Below are positions 55,101-56,302 of a stretch of DNA of 64,000 bases, in pieces (the first letter of the stretch is position 1; each line of letters begins with the position of its first letter). Both the position numbers and the translations under genes were made by a program. Source of the stretch: Mytilus galloprovincialis (taxonomy: Eukaryota > Mollusca > Bivalvia > Mytilida > Mytilidae); NCBI RefSeq assembly GCF_965363235.1, contig NC_134850.1, forward strand, positions 38,622,602 through 38,686,601, read 5' to 3'. A model generated the notes under the pieces. That model ran no database searches, had not been told where the DNA came from, and saw only the letters and a program-made list of their open reading frames with translations.

Positions 55101-56302
55101 TTCAGGGCTGATTGATCTTGACCTGATAAACAATTTAACCCCTTGTCAGATTTGCTCTAAATGCTTTGGTTTTTGAGTTATAAGCCAAAAACTGCATTTT
55201 ACCCCTATGTTCTATTTTTAGCTATGGCGGCCATTTTGGTTGGTTGGCCGGGTCACCGGACACAATTTTCAAACTAGATACCCCAATGATGATTGTGGCC
55301 AAGTTTAGTTCAATTTGGCCAAGTAGTTTCAGAGGAGAAGATTTTTGTAAAAGATAACTAAGATTTATGAAAAATGGTTAAAAATTGACTATAAAGAGCA
55401 GTTACTCCTAAAGGGGTCAACTGACCATTTCAGTCATGTTGACTTATTTTTAGGTCTTACTTTGCTGAACAATTTTGCTGTTTACAGTTGATCTCTACCT
55501 ATAATAATATTTATGATAATAACCAAAAACAACAAAATTTCCTTAAAATTTCCAATTCAGGGGCAGCAACCCAACAACGGGTTGTCCGATTCATCTGAAA
55601 ATTTCAGGGCAGATAGATCTTGACCTGATAATCAATTTTACCCAAGTCAGATTTGCTCTAAATGCTTCGGTTTTTGAGTTATAAGCCAAAAACTGCATTT
55701 GACCCCTATGTTCTATTTTTAGCAATGGCGACCATGTTTGTTGATAAATCAAAACTTCAGATACAATTTATAAACTAGATACCCTAAGGAACATTCAGTT
55801 AAAGTTTGGAAGTATTTGGCTTAGTAGTTTCAGAGGAGAAGATTCTTGAAATAGTTTGCGACGACAGACGACGACGGACGCCAAGTGATGTCATAAGCTC
55901 ACTTGGCCCTTCGGGCCATGTGAGCTAAAAAGTAGTTGATAATTATATTAACACAACACACCAGCATAATTCCCAAATCTAACATTCACTATACTTTATG
56001 AAAAATCATAAGCTAATATATGCTATAAGTACCAGTATAAGCCTTGCTTATGCTTTATGTTAGTTTTTCAGAATTGAATCCATTAATATTTCACTTGTTT
56101 TTTTGTGGGCCAAAAATCATTATTCTATTAATTTTTTATCAACAAATTCTTACACATCAACATCTGAGTTTTCCAGTACATCACTTATTCCAACATGTGA
56201 TAATGGTTGAAGATCCTGACTTAAATAAGAGATATACACTCCATTAGAAGTGGCTACACTTGATACACCAGCTCCATTTGTTCCTCTGACAGAAACATAG
56301 AC
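9638..56302 (-). CDS. Large type I membrane protein: FN3-like, cadherin-like and EGF modules (5' end not in window)
   Basis: Thirty-one exons on the minus strand splice in frame at every junction and total 6,138 nt: 2,045 aa plus stop. In order the visible protein has several fibronectin-III-like modules (pairs such as YEVAVGTD... and TYYVWV), a Ser/Thr-rich linker (exon 12), a Cys-rich insert (exon 14), a furin-type RRKR (exon 18), a cadherin-like beta segment (exons 22-25), two EGF modules, one transmembrane helix and a roughly 220-residue acidic, Ser-rich cytoplasmic tail. A cell-surface adhesion or recognition role is inferred. I recognise no named orthologue. Exons 17-23 and part of 24 occur twice because of the duplication. 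Exon 1 starts in phase 0 after an acceptor, so 5' exons are missing from view. Confidence 0.85.
10916..10957 (-). CDS. Receptor exon 30: cytoplasmic microexon (42 nt)
   Basis: Acceptor ...ttttttccaag, phase 0 in and out. Encodes GKVIDDDLESAGLH. The donor gtaggt at 10915 was chosen because it alone keeps the frame of the last exon; other GT sites nearby do not. Confidence 0.62.
11470..11499 (-). CDS. Receptor exon 29: cytoplasmic microexon (30 nt)
   Basis: Acceptor ...ttttgttttcag, donor gtaata, phase 0 in and out. Encodes DSEESTDETM, an acidic, phosphorylatable segment. It can be skipped without a frame change. Confidence 0.7.
11823..11876 (-). CDS. Possible cassette microexon (54 nt)
   Basis: Acceptor ...catcttttag and donor gtaaat bound an open 54-nt, phase 0 stretch encoding GSIPIIFYNFYAVSFLYK. 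It would insert without shifting frame. Such a hydrophobic peptide is unexpected in an acidic tail, so it may be a chance pair of sites. It is not counted in the 2,045 aa. Confidence 0.3.
12149..12188 (-). CDS. Receptor exon 28: cytoplasmic microexon (40 nt)
   Basis: Acceptor ...atttactag, donor gtaaag, phase 2 in, phase 0 out. Encodes WQKKEDKADIWSQ right after the stop-transfer sequence. Confidence 0.75.
12771..13107. mobile_element. Fold-back miniature element rich in AATTCGAATT
   Basis: The left end (…gctaagttcacacataattc) and the inverse of the right end (…gcctcgtccacacgtaccttt) form imperfect terminal inverted repeats. The interior repeats 'aattcgaatt' and 'gccaatcgaatcaatt' in both orientations, so the whole could fold as one hairpin. 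It lies in the intron between exons 27 and 28. Confidence 0.6.
13335..13641 (-). CDS. Receptor exon 27: EGF modules and transmembrane helix
   Basis: 307 nt, phase 1 in, phase 2 out. It completes one EGF module (YYDCVCLPGYSGVYCEE) and encodes a second with the calcium-binding start NIDECLSSPC and the end YDCRCPPDEPNC. The transmembrane segment IPVIVLSLLIIIIIIIVLV lies at about 13411-13355, then the stop-transfer HRYMKKR. Type I topology follows. Confidence 0.92.
14147..14369 (-). CDS. Receptor exon 26
   Basis: 223 nt, phase 0 in, phase 1 out, donor gtaagt. Encodes VATEPCGNFSEILPHDKDDM and SGYDVVKLYVSDPMNSSS, ending in SPCHNDGSCH, the first Cys pair of EGF module 1. Confidence 0.86.
14803..16114. 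mobile_element. Element with about 130-bp terminal inverted repeats
   Basis: 14803-14933 and 15980-16114 are nearly perfect inverted copies, both starting TTATGGTGACTTGAATAAC from the outside in. The 1.05-kb interior is AT-rich with no convincing protein. It lies in the intron between exons 25 and 26. I could not define a target-site duplication, so the superfamily is open. Confidence 0.75.
16324..16515 (-). CDS. Receptor exon 25
   Basis: 192 nt, phase 0 in and out, donor gtaaga. Encodes VYLEQKRIFNKNEWTHDFTA and TTIPNINDCVESLN, probably a further cadherin-like repeat. Confidence 0.85.
16887..17100 (-). CDS. Receptor exon 24, intact copy: cadherin-like segment
   Basis: 214 nt, phase 2 in, phase 0 out, donor gtaaga. 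Encodes LLYTPCTDCSGVETLTIILT and TTIVITIIDSNDPPEIFLTQ; 'DSNDPPE' is a cadherin-like linker. The duplication boundary (17016) lies inside this exon. Confidence 0.86.
17875..17986 (-). CDS. Receptor exon 23, proximal copy: cadherin-like segment
   Basis: 112 nt, phase 1 in, phase 2 out, donor gtaagt. Encodes TLQYQLEATDEEGDVVAFYL; the 'ATDEEGD' turn resembles calcium-binding turns in cadherin-like repeats. Confidence 0.84.
18590..18780 (+). repeat. Bivalve repeat rich in GGGATCAGGACC motifs
   Basis: Repeated phrases 'ggactccaggatcaggtg', 'gggatttcgggatcagga' and 'aggacctcaggattttctg' give an internally repetitive block seen elsewhere in mussel DNA. It recurs at 30822-31011 through the duplication. 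Confidence 0.45.
18951..19119 (-). CDS. Receptor exon 22, proximal copy
   Basis: 169 nt, phase 0 in, phase 1 out, donor gtatac. Encodes ICKTWREKVDGINQTNES, then NSPPTLISDRFISIKEDEG, the start of a cadherin-like segment. Confidence 0.83.
19616..19704 (-). CDS. Receptor exon 21, proximal copy
   Basis: 89 nt, phase 1 in, phase 0 out. Encodes LQQWELTGKTCGETSELEVD. The donor gttata is weak, but the phase fits both neighbours. Confidence 0.75.
20099..20235 (-). CDS. Receptor exon 20, proximal copy
   Basis: 137 nt, phase 2 in, phase 1 out, donor gtatgt. Encodes SMVMTFSVIPVGHLPLPGPM and NRTVLAHWNT. Confidence 0.82.
20679..20829 (-). CDS. Receptor exon 19, proximal copy
   Basis: 151 nt, phase 1 in, phase 2 out, donor gtatca. 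Encodes VEGQTIVLQPISDEDLTTEY and TTQDMVERVLYKR. It lies just after the basic cleavage motif. Confidence 0.82.
21595..21999 (-). CDS. Receptor exon 18, proximal copy, with furin-type site
   Basis: 405 nt, phase 1 in and out, acceptor ...ttttgtttag, donor gtaaat. Encodes CIGTDENKDDIFPCTWVGYN and TLFLTMRVCNEAVLCTNKSL (FN3-like with paired Cys). The basic motif GSKRRKRNTN (RRKR codons at 21629-21640) fits the furin consensus R-X-K/R-R. Cleavage in the secretory pathway would leave about 520 residues tethered to the membrane helix. Confidence 0.85.
22298..24305 (+). mobile_element. LINE, 5'-truncated, proximal copy
   Basis: A non-LTR retrotransposon flanked by the 10-bp target-site duplication ACTTCAGTAA (22288-22297 and 24306-24315). 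It lacks the endonuclease part. Visible are the pre-RT region, RT motifs (IINFVDFEKAFDSLH; VRQGCVMSSLLF; IDYADDLALV) and a C-terminal WRWLGHVLRK ... KRKRGRPKTTWRR block. It is dead: a CT-rich expansion near 23205-23215 shifts the frame, about 60 codons seem deleted at 23845, and a stop interrupts the C-terminal part near 24025. The 3' end has a short TAAG-type tail. The clade is uncertain (I/Nimb-like or related). It sits antisense in the exon 17-18 intron. Confidence 0.88.
24391..24564 (-). CDS. Receptor exon 17, proximal copy
   Basis: 174 nt, phase 1 in and out, acceptor ...acatttaag, donor gtaagt. Encodes the strand-like segments VVVLLEPPEVDNLNNTILGE and SIGFTFTISEDKSVKRYG. Confidence 0.82.
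24837..25300 (+). repeat. Mussel repeat, CTGTCCCAAGTCAGG ... CTCATTGGCA family
   Basis: The longest copy in the window. Motifs in order: 'tttgtccatctgatg', 'ggttgggatcccgctaacatg', 'ctgtcccaagtcagg', 'ttgaaggccgtacggtgac', 'gtctcattggcaatcatacc'. No coding capacity seen. Repeated at 37069-37532. Confidence 0.65.
25541..26220 (+). CDS. hAT-like gene exon 1
   Basis: Starts at the first ATG of the frame (MPKRMLSPKAPAAKKTKY) and ends in phase 2 at a gtaagt donor. A TATATAAG-like motif lies about 40 bases upstream. Carries the BED-like finger and the first acidic motif. Confidence 0.85.
25541..28752 (+). CDS. hAT-type transposase-like protein, intact six-exon gene
   Basis: Six exons (25541-26220, 26520-26750, 26988-27276, 27514-27749, 27963-28090, 28316-28752) join through GT-AG introns with matching phases: 2,001 nt, 666 aa. 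A basic N-terminus precedes a BED-like zinc finger (CTSC at about 45-48, HMETANH at 65-71). RNase H-fold blocks follow: VMIDESND (D near 175), SSDNCNVM (D near 242) and CNTRWLSLERC (RW near 331). The hAT C-terminal dimerisation block is SNADTERTFSMLKKI (about 600-614). It has no stop or frameshift. It lies between the two duplicated copies, antisense to the receptor. It may be an active transposase or a domesticated gene; intron number and phase conservation favour long host-like selection. Confidence 0.88.
26520..26750 (+). CDS. hAT-like gene exon 2
   Basis: Acceptor ...attttttcag; phase 2 in and out. Encodes DRDIPWANCIGFSSDNCNVM and FNVGCVCHLANLCAQKAI, the second acidic motif and the C..H region. 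Confidence 0.85.
26988..27276 (+). CDS. hAT-like gene exon 3
   Basis: Phase 2 in, phase 0 out. Encodes KHCNTRWLSLERCVQRTLQQ, the RW motif typical of hAT proteins, then helical sequence. Confidence 0.85.
27514..27749 (+). CDS. hAT-like gene exon 4
   Basis: Phase 0 in, phase 2 out. Encodes AGESMIGYLHTEMVRLLRKM and further helical sequence. Confidence 0.85.
27963..28090 (+). CDS. hAT-like gene exon 5
   Basis: Phase 2 in, phase 1 out, donor gtgagt. Encodes KKFPFQDKVIRGISFLNP. Confidence 0.83.
28316..28752 (+). CDS. hAT-like gene exon 6 and stop
   Basis: Phase 1 in; ends in TGA. Encodes the C-terminal hAT dimerisation block ALPHSNADTERTFSMLKKI and a tail ending YKQSLS. Confidence 0.87.
29003..29008 (+). 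terminator. Polyadenylation signal AATAAA of the hAT-like gene
   Basis: AATAAA about 250 bases after the stop codon, in an AT-rich 3' UTR. Confidence 0.5.
29169..29242 (+). repeat. Putative right terminus of the hAT element, with subterminal CTCCAG motifs
   Basis: Read from the outside the end is CAGAGTGGTCAAGCCAC (29234 inward), the CAG-start form typical of hAT termini. Three CTCCAG motifs lie just inside, a plausible transposase-binding cluster. The next 8 bases (tcacatgt) would be the target duplication. I find no matching left end before 25541. Confidence 0.45.
29247..29331 (-). pseudogene. Receptor exon 24, distal copy, cut by the duplication junction
   Basis: Only the first 85 of 214 nt remain; the homology ends at 29247 inside the exon and the normal donor is lost. 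The acceptor is intact. If used, the frame runs a few codons past the junction to TGA at 29237-29235, before any transmembrane segment. Confidence 0.8.
30106..30217 (-). CDS. Receptor exon 23, distal copy
   Basis: 112 nt, phase 1 in, phase 2 out, donor gtaagt. Identical to 17875-17986. Confidence 0.78.
31183..31351 (-). CDS. Receptor exon 22, distal copy
   Basis: 169 nt, phase 0 in, phase 1 out. Identical to 18951-19119. Its phase 1 end could in principle splice to the proximal exon 17. Confidence 0.78.
31848..31936 (-). CDS. Receptor exon 21, distal copy
   Basis: 89 nt, phase 1 in, phase 0 out, with the weak donor gttata. Identical to 19616-19704. Confidence 0.72.
32331..32467 (-). CDS. 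Receptor exon 20, distal copy
   Basis: 137 nt, phase 2 in, phase 1 out. Identical to 20099-20235. Confidence 0.78.
32911..33061 (-). CDS. Receptor exon 19, distal copy
   Basis: 151 nt, phase 1 in, phase 2 out. Identical to 20679-20829. Confidence 0.78.
33827..34231 (-). CDS. Receptor exon 18, distal copy, with furin-type site
   Basis: 405 nt, phase 1 in and out, donor gtaaat. Identical to 21595-21999, including the RRKR motif codons at 33861-33872. Confidence 0.8.
34530..36537 (+). mobile_element. LINE, 5'-truncated, distal copy
   Basis: Identical to the LINE at 22298-24305, with the same 10-bp flanking duplication (34520-34529 and 36538-36547) and the same damage. It was therefore copied by the segmental duplication and not inserted twice. 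Confidence 0.88.
36623..36796 (-). CDS. Receptor exon 17, distal copy (5' copy on the minus strand)
   Basis: 174 nt, phase 1 in and out, donor gtaagt. Encodes VVVLLEPPEVDNLNNTILGE and SIGFTFTISEDKSVKRYG. Identical to 24391-24564. Confidence 0.8.
37069..37532 (+). repeat. Mussel repeat, CTGTCCCAAGTCAGG family, duplicated copy
   Basis: Identical to 24837-25300 because it lies in the duplicated segment. Confidence 0.65.
37536..37836 (+). mobile_element. Family C non-autonomous element (ATGCCCCAC ... GTGGGGCAT)
   Basis: Begins 'aagaatgtgtcccaagtaca' followed by GATGCCCCA and ends TGGGGCATAAAA, with a (GACA/GGAC)n-type stretch before the end. Its first 155 bp are also at 25304-25461, where the duplication breaks it. 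Confidence 0.7.
37886..38386 (+). mobile_element. Family C element, with internal repeat
   Basis: Starts AACAAGAATGTGTCC, hairpin GTGTcc..TACAC, then ATGCCCCACTCGCAC. The middle block ('agtggaccgtgaaattgggg ... accttgaccaaaaacttt') occurs twice. Ends GGTGGGGCATAAAA. Confidence 0.72.
38496..38682 (-). CDS. Receptor exon 16: FN3-like module end
   Basis: 187 nt, phase 0 in, phase 1 out, donor gtaagc. Encodes HTYYVSIICINGGGKPTQWN, a clear F-G strand. This is the last single-copy exon before the duplicated segment; exon 17 of either copy accepts its phase. Confidence 0.86.
39118..39332 (-). CDS. Receptor exon 15
   Basis: 215 nt, phase 1 in, phase 0 out, donor gtaaca. Encodes VTGSGDTALSSSSGFYIDVS (module end) and NNTIKAFWRCTDDESLVK (next B strand). 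Confidence 0.86.
39412..39685. mobile_element. Miniature inverted-repeat element, AGGTGGTACC termini
   Basis: Left end AGGTGGTACC and right end GTACCACCT are inverted. The block 'agagttatctccctgtaatg' near the right end is a phrase known from mussel repeats. It is non-coding and lies in the intron between exons 14 and 15. Confidence 0.55.
39804..40296 (-). CDS. Receptor exon 14: FN3-like module with Cys-rich insert
   Basis: The longest ectodomain exon: 493 nt, phase 0 in, phase 1 out, donor gtaaag. Encodes NPIIKYEIGIGTDKFLTD (FN3-like C strand), then a Cys-rich insert (CIPCFGECSRYNCDQDCDQD) absent from the other modules, and an F-strand end IIYYLTG. Confidence 0.87.
40953..41095 (-). CDS. 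Receptor exon 13
   Basis: 143 nt, phase 1 in, phase 0 out, donor gtaaga. Encodes SKIVTWCRSFNDIQPIMK and ITGEFLNFKIIFKPEMDD, beta-rich, as expected for one of these modules. Confidence 0.82.
41096..43731. other. Intron between receptor exons 12 and 13
   Basis: 2.6 kb with a family B element at 42311-43245 and a short (ataag)n run near 41970. The 41256-41477 open frame has no splice sites that fit its neighbours. Confidence 0.55.
42311..43245 (+). mobile_element. Family B element with four 161-bp central repeats
   Basis: Starts ACAAGAGGCTGTCACAACGACAG, then AACCGGATT; ends AAAATCCGGTTAAAA. The phrase 'gaaccataactcctgaacgg' recurs at 42541, 42702, 42863 and 43024, a period of 161 bp. A GC-rich (cccgcc)n block precedes the right end. 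It lies in the exon 12-13 intron. Confidence 0.8.
43732..43945 (-). CDS. Receptor exon 12: Ser/Thr-rich linker
   Basis: 214 nt, phase 0 in, phase 1 out, donor gtaaaa. Starts with DCNFCNCSKYLFDKYGND, then a Thr/Ser-rich stretch (VISTTVSTTVQTTTQP) likely to be O-glycosylated and extended. Confidence 0.84.
44085..44150 (-). repeat. Fragment of the CTCATTGGCA mussel repeat, reverse orientation
   Basis: 'aggaagatgtggtatcagtgccaatgagacaactctccatcc' is the reverse complement of the right end of the repeat at 7985-8275. Confidence 0.6.
44565..44720 (-). CDS. Receptor exon 11
   Basis: 156 nt, phase 0 in and out, donor gtaagt. Encodes VSIKPAKGHGIAVTEILFWD, an acidic stretch and WASTVCQCCLLNPVPG with a Cys cluster. 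Confidence 0.84.
44865..45688 (+). mobile_element. Family B element
   Basis: Starts ACAAGAGCTGTCAAAATGACAG, AACCGGATT; ends AAAATCCGGTTAAAA. Central units of about 145-150 bp are anchored by 'gtaactcctgaacgg' near 45190, 45340 and 45488. It lies in the exon 10-11 intron. Confidence 0.8.
45762..46036 (-). CDS. Receptor exon 10: lamininB/FN3-like insert
   Basis: 275 nt, phase 1 in, phase 0 out, donor gtaagt. Encodes a charged segment with KKWSLLYKKENINKDIYDD and QMFTGAYYRSASFENGGAYH. The fold is not certain; it sits between FN3-like modules. Confidence 0.84.
46458..46632 (-). CDS. Receptor exon 9: FN3-like module, second half
   Basis: 175 nt, phase 0 in, phase 1 out, donor gtaaat. Encodes MNIPYTVRFKVTNAAGLSIQ (F-G strands), then YDPSKPVSGVLVDG, the start of the next module. 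Confidence 0.87.
46923..47126 (-). CDS. Receptor exon 8: FN3-like module, first half
   Basis: 204 nt, phase 0 in and out, donor gtatgt. Encodes STLRVLWTNYSDPESDIA and TYEVSLWQNTSC: the B-strand Trp, the 'DPESDI' turn and the C strand. Several N-glycosylation sequons. Confidence 0.87.
47384..47487 (-). CDS. Receptor exon 7: inter-module linker
   Basis: 104 nt, phase 1 in, phase 0 out, donor gtatta. Encodes TDESGDCGMIHHKFTVDTTP, then PPLYGALTAGPF, the usual 'D-T-T-P-P' start of the next module. Confidence 0.8.
47985..48085 (+). repeat. Fragment of the CTCATTGGCA mussel repeat
   Basis: Retains 'gttgaaggctgtat', 'gtctctggtggagagttgt' and 'ttggcaatcattacc'; diverged. Confidence 0.5.
48145..48283 (-). 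CDS. Receptor exon 6: FN3-like F strand
   Basis: 139 nt, phase 0 in, phase 1 out, donor gtaaga. Ends in SLELQPGGTYYVWVIG, a typical FN3 F strand. Confidence 0.85.
48550..49390. mobile_element. piggyBac-like miniature element with TTAA ends, host of a nested insertion
   Basis: Left TTAA-GGAGGCTCGCGGGTATAAAT and, inverted, right TTAA-GGGGCTCACGGATGTAAAT. The TTAA at both edges fits a TTAA target-site element. Family C (49024-49364) is inserted inside it near the right end. No transposase seen. Confidence 0.55.
49024..49364 (+). mobile_element. Family C element, nested
   Basis: Starts AACAAGAATGTGTCCTCAGTACAC, ATGCCCCACTCGCAC; ends GTGGGGCATAAAAA. Contains a (GGAC/GACG)n microsatellite at about 49230-49300. 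Confidence 0.75.
49483..49631 (-). CDS. Receptor exon 5
   Basis: 149 nt, phase 1 in, phase 0 out, donor gtaaga. Encodes GSIIMGDYINTDTYVDIQF and YYVALSNHSGVVG; probably the first half of a module. Confidence 0.82.
49764..50037 (+). mobile_element. Family C element, diverged
   Basis: Starts 'taagaaagtgtccatagtac', ATGCCCCACTC; ends GACGGGGCATAAAAA. More substitutions than the other copies. It lies in the exon 4-5 intron. Confidence 0.68.
50355..50645 (-). CDS. Receptor exon 4: FN3-like module
   Basis: 291 nt, phase 1 in and out, donor gtaggt. Encodes FYEVAVGTDRRFHKTRDN and AIYYFTVRAYSASFSVA, the classic C and F strands of this module type. Confidence 0.87.
50978..51247 (-). CDS. Receptor exon 3: FN3-like module end and next module start
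   Basis: 270 nt, phase 1 in and out, donor gtatgt. Encodes LYYSLLRVTNAL, then a linker and KISANWEGFGLPAS, the next B-C strands. Confidence 0.85.
51901..52034 (-). CDS. Receptor exon 2: start of an FN3-like module
   Basis: 134 nt, acceptor ...atatgttacag, phase 2 in, phase 1 out. Encodes SFDTLRASWDLSGDPCPS, an FN3 B-strand with its Trp. The donor is gtgatt at 51900; an alternative three bases upstream (gtggtg) keeps the same phase. Confidence 0.78.
52069..52748 (+). mobile_element. Family B element
   Basis: Starts ACAAGAGCTGTCAAAATGACAG, AACCGGATT; ends AAAATCCGGTTAAAA; three central units of about 150 bp. The left end lies about 35 bases from receptor exon 2. Confidence 0.8.
53080..53600 (+). 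repeat. Mussel interspersed repeat mosaic
   Basis: 'tctgggcgtcacttgtaag', 'gtgtggacgaggcgca' and 'ttggcgtattgaattttaaac' form a common mussel phrase. A diverged relative of the 'accaagtcagga' repeat follows near 53290. The 141-aa open frame at 53155-53580 has no splice or domain support. Confidence 0.5.
53794..54544 (+). mobile_element. Family A element (AGGCTCTCAAGAGCCT hairpin)
   Basis: Starts ACAAG-AGGCTCTCAAGAGCCT-gaat-CGCTCACCT and ends AGGTGAGCTAAAA, with a hairpin (ttccttttaggaa) just before. The interior is shared with 8376-8830 and 54545-55927. Confidence 0.75.
54545..55927 (+). mobile_element. Family A element, tandemly expanded interior
   Basis: About three tandem units of roughly 480-500 bp, anchored by 'aaaatttccttaa' then 'ggggcagcaacc' near 54550, 55030 and 55530. 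It ends in the strong palindrome GGCCCTTCGGGCC followed by atgtgagCTAAAA. It abuts the previous copy without a left hairpin. Confidence 0.72.
56154..56302 (-). CDS. Receptor exon 1 (first visible): end of an FN3-like module
   Basis: 149 nt, phase 0 in, phase 2 out (donor gtaaga). Encodes VYVSVRGTNGAGVSSVATSN..., the F-G strands of an FN3-like module, then a linker ending DVLENSDVD. Its acceptor and first 87 nt are the template of the 105-bp array to the right. Confidence 0.8.

Larger units (their letters stand above)
52749..56153. other. Repeat-filled intron between receptor exons 1 and 2
   Basis: The whole intron runs 52035-56153. Family B, mussel repeat mosaics and two family A elements account for most of it; the remainder shows no exon. 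Confidence 0.6.
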
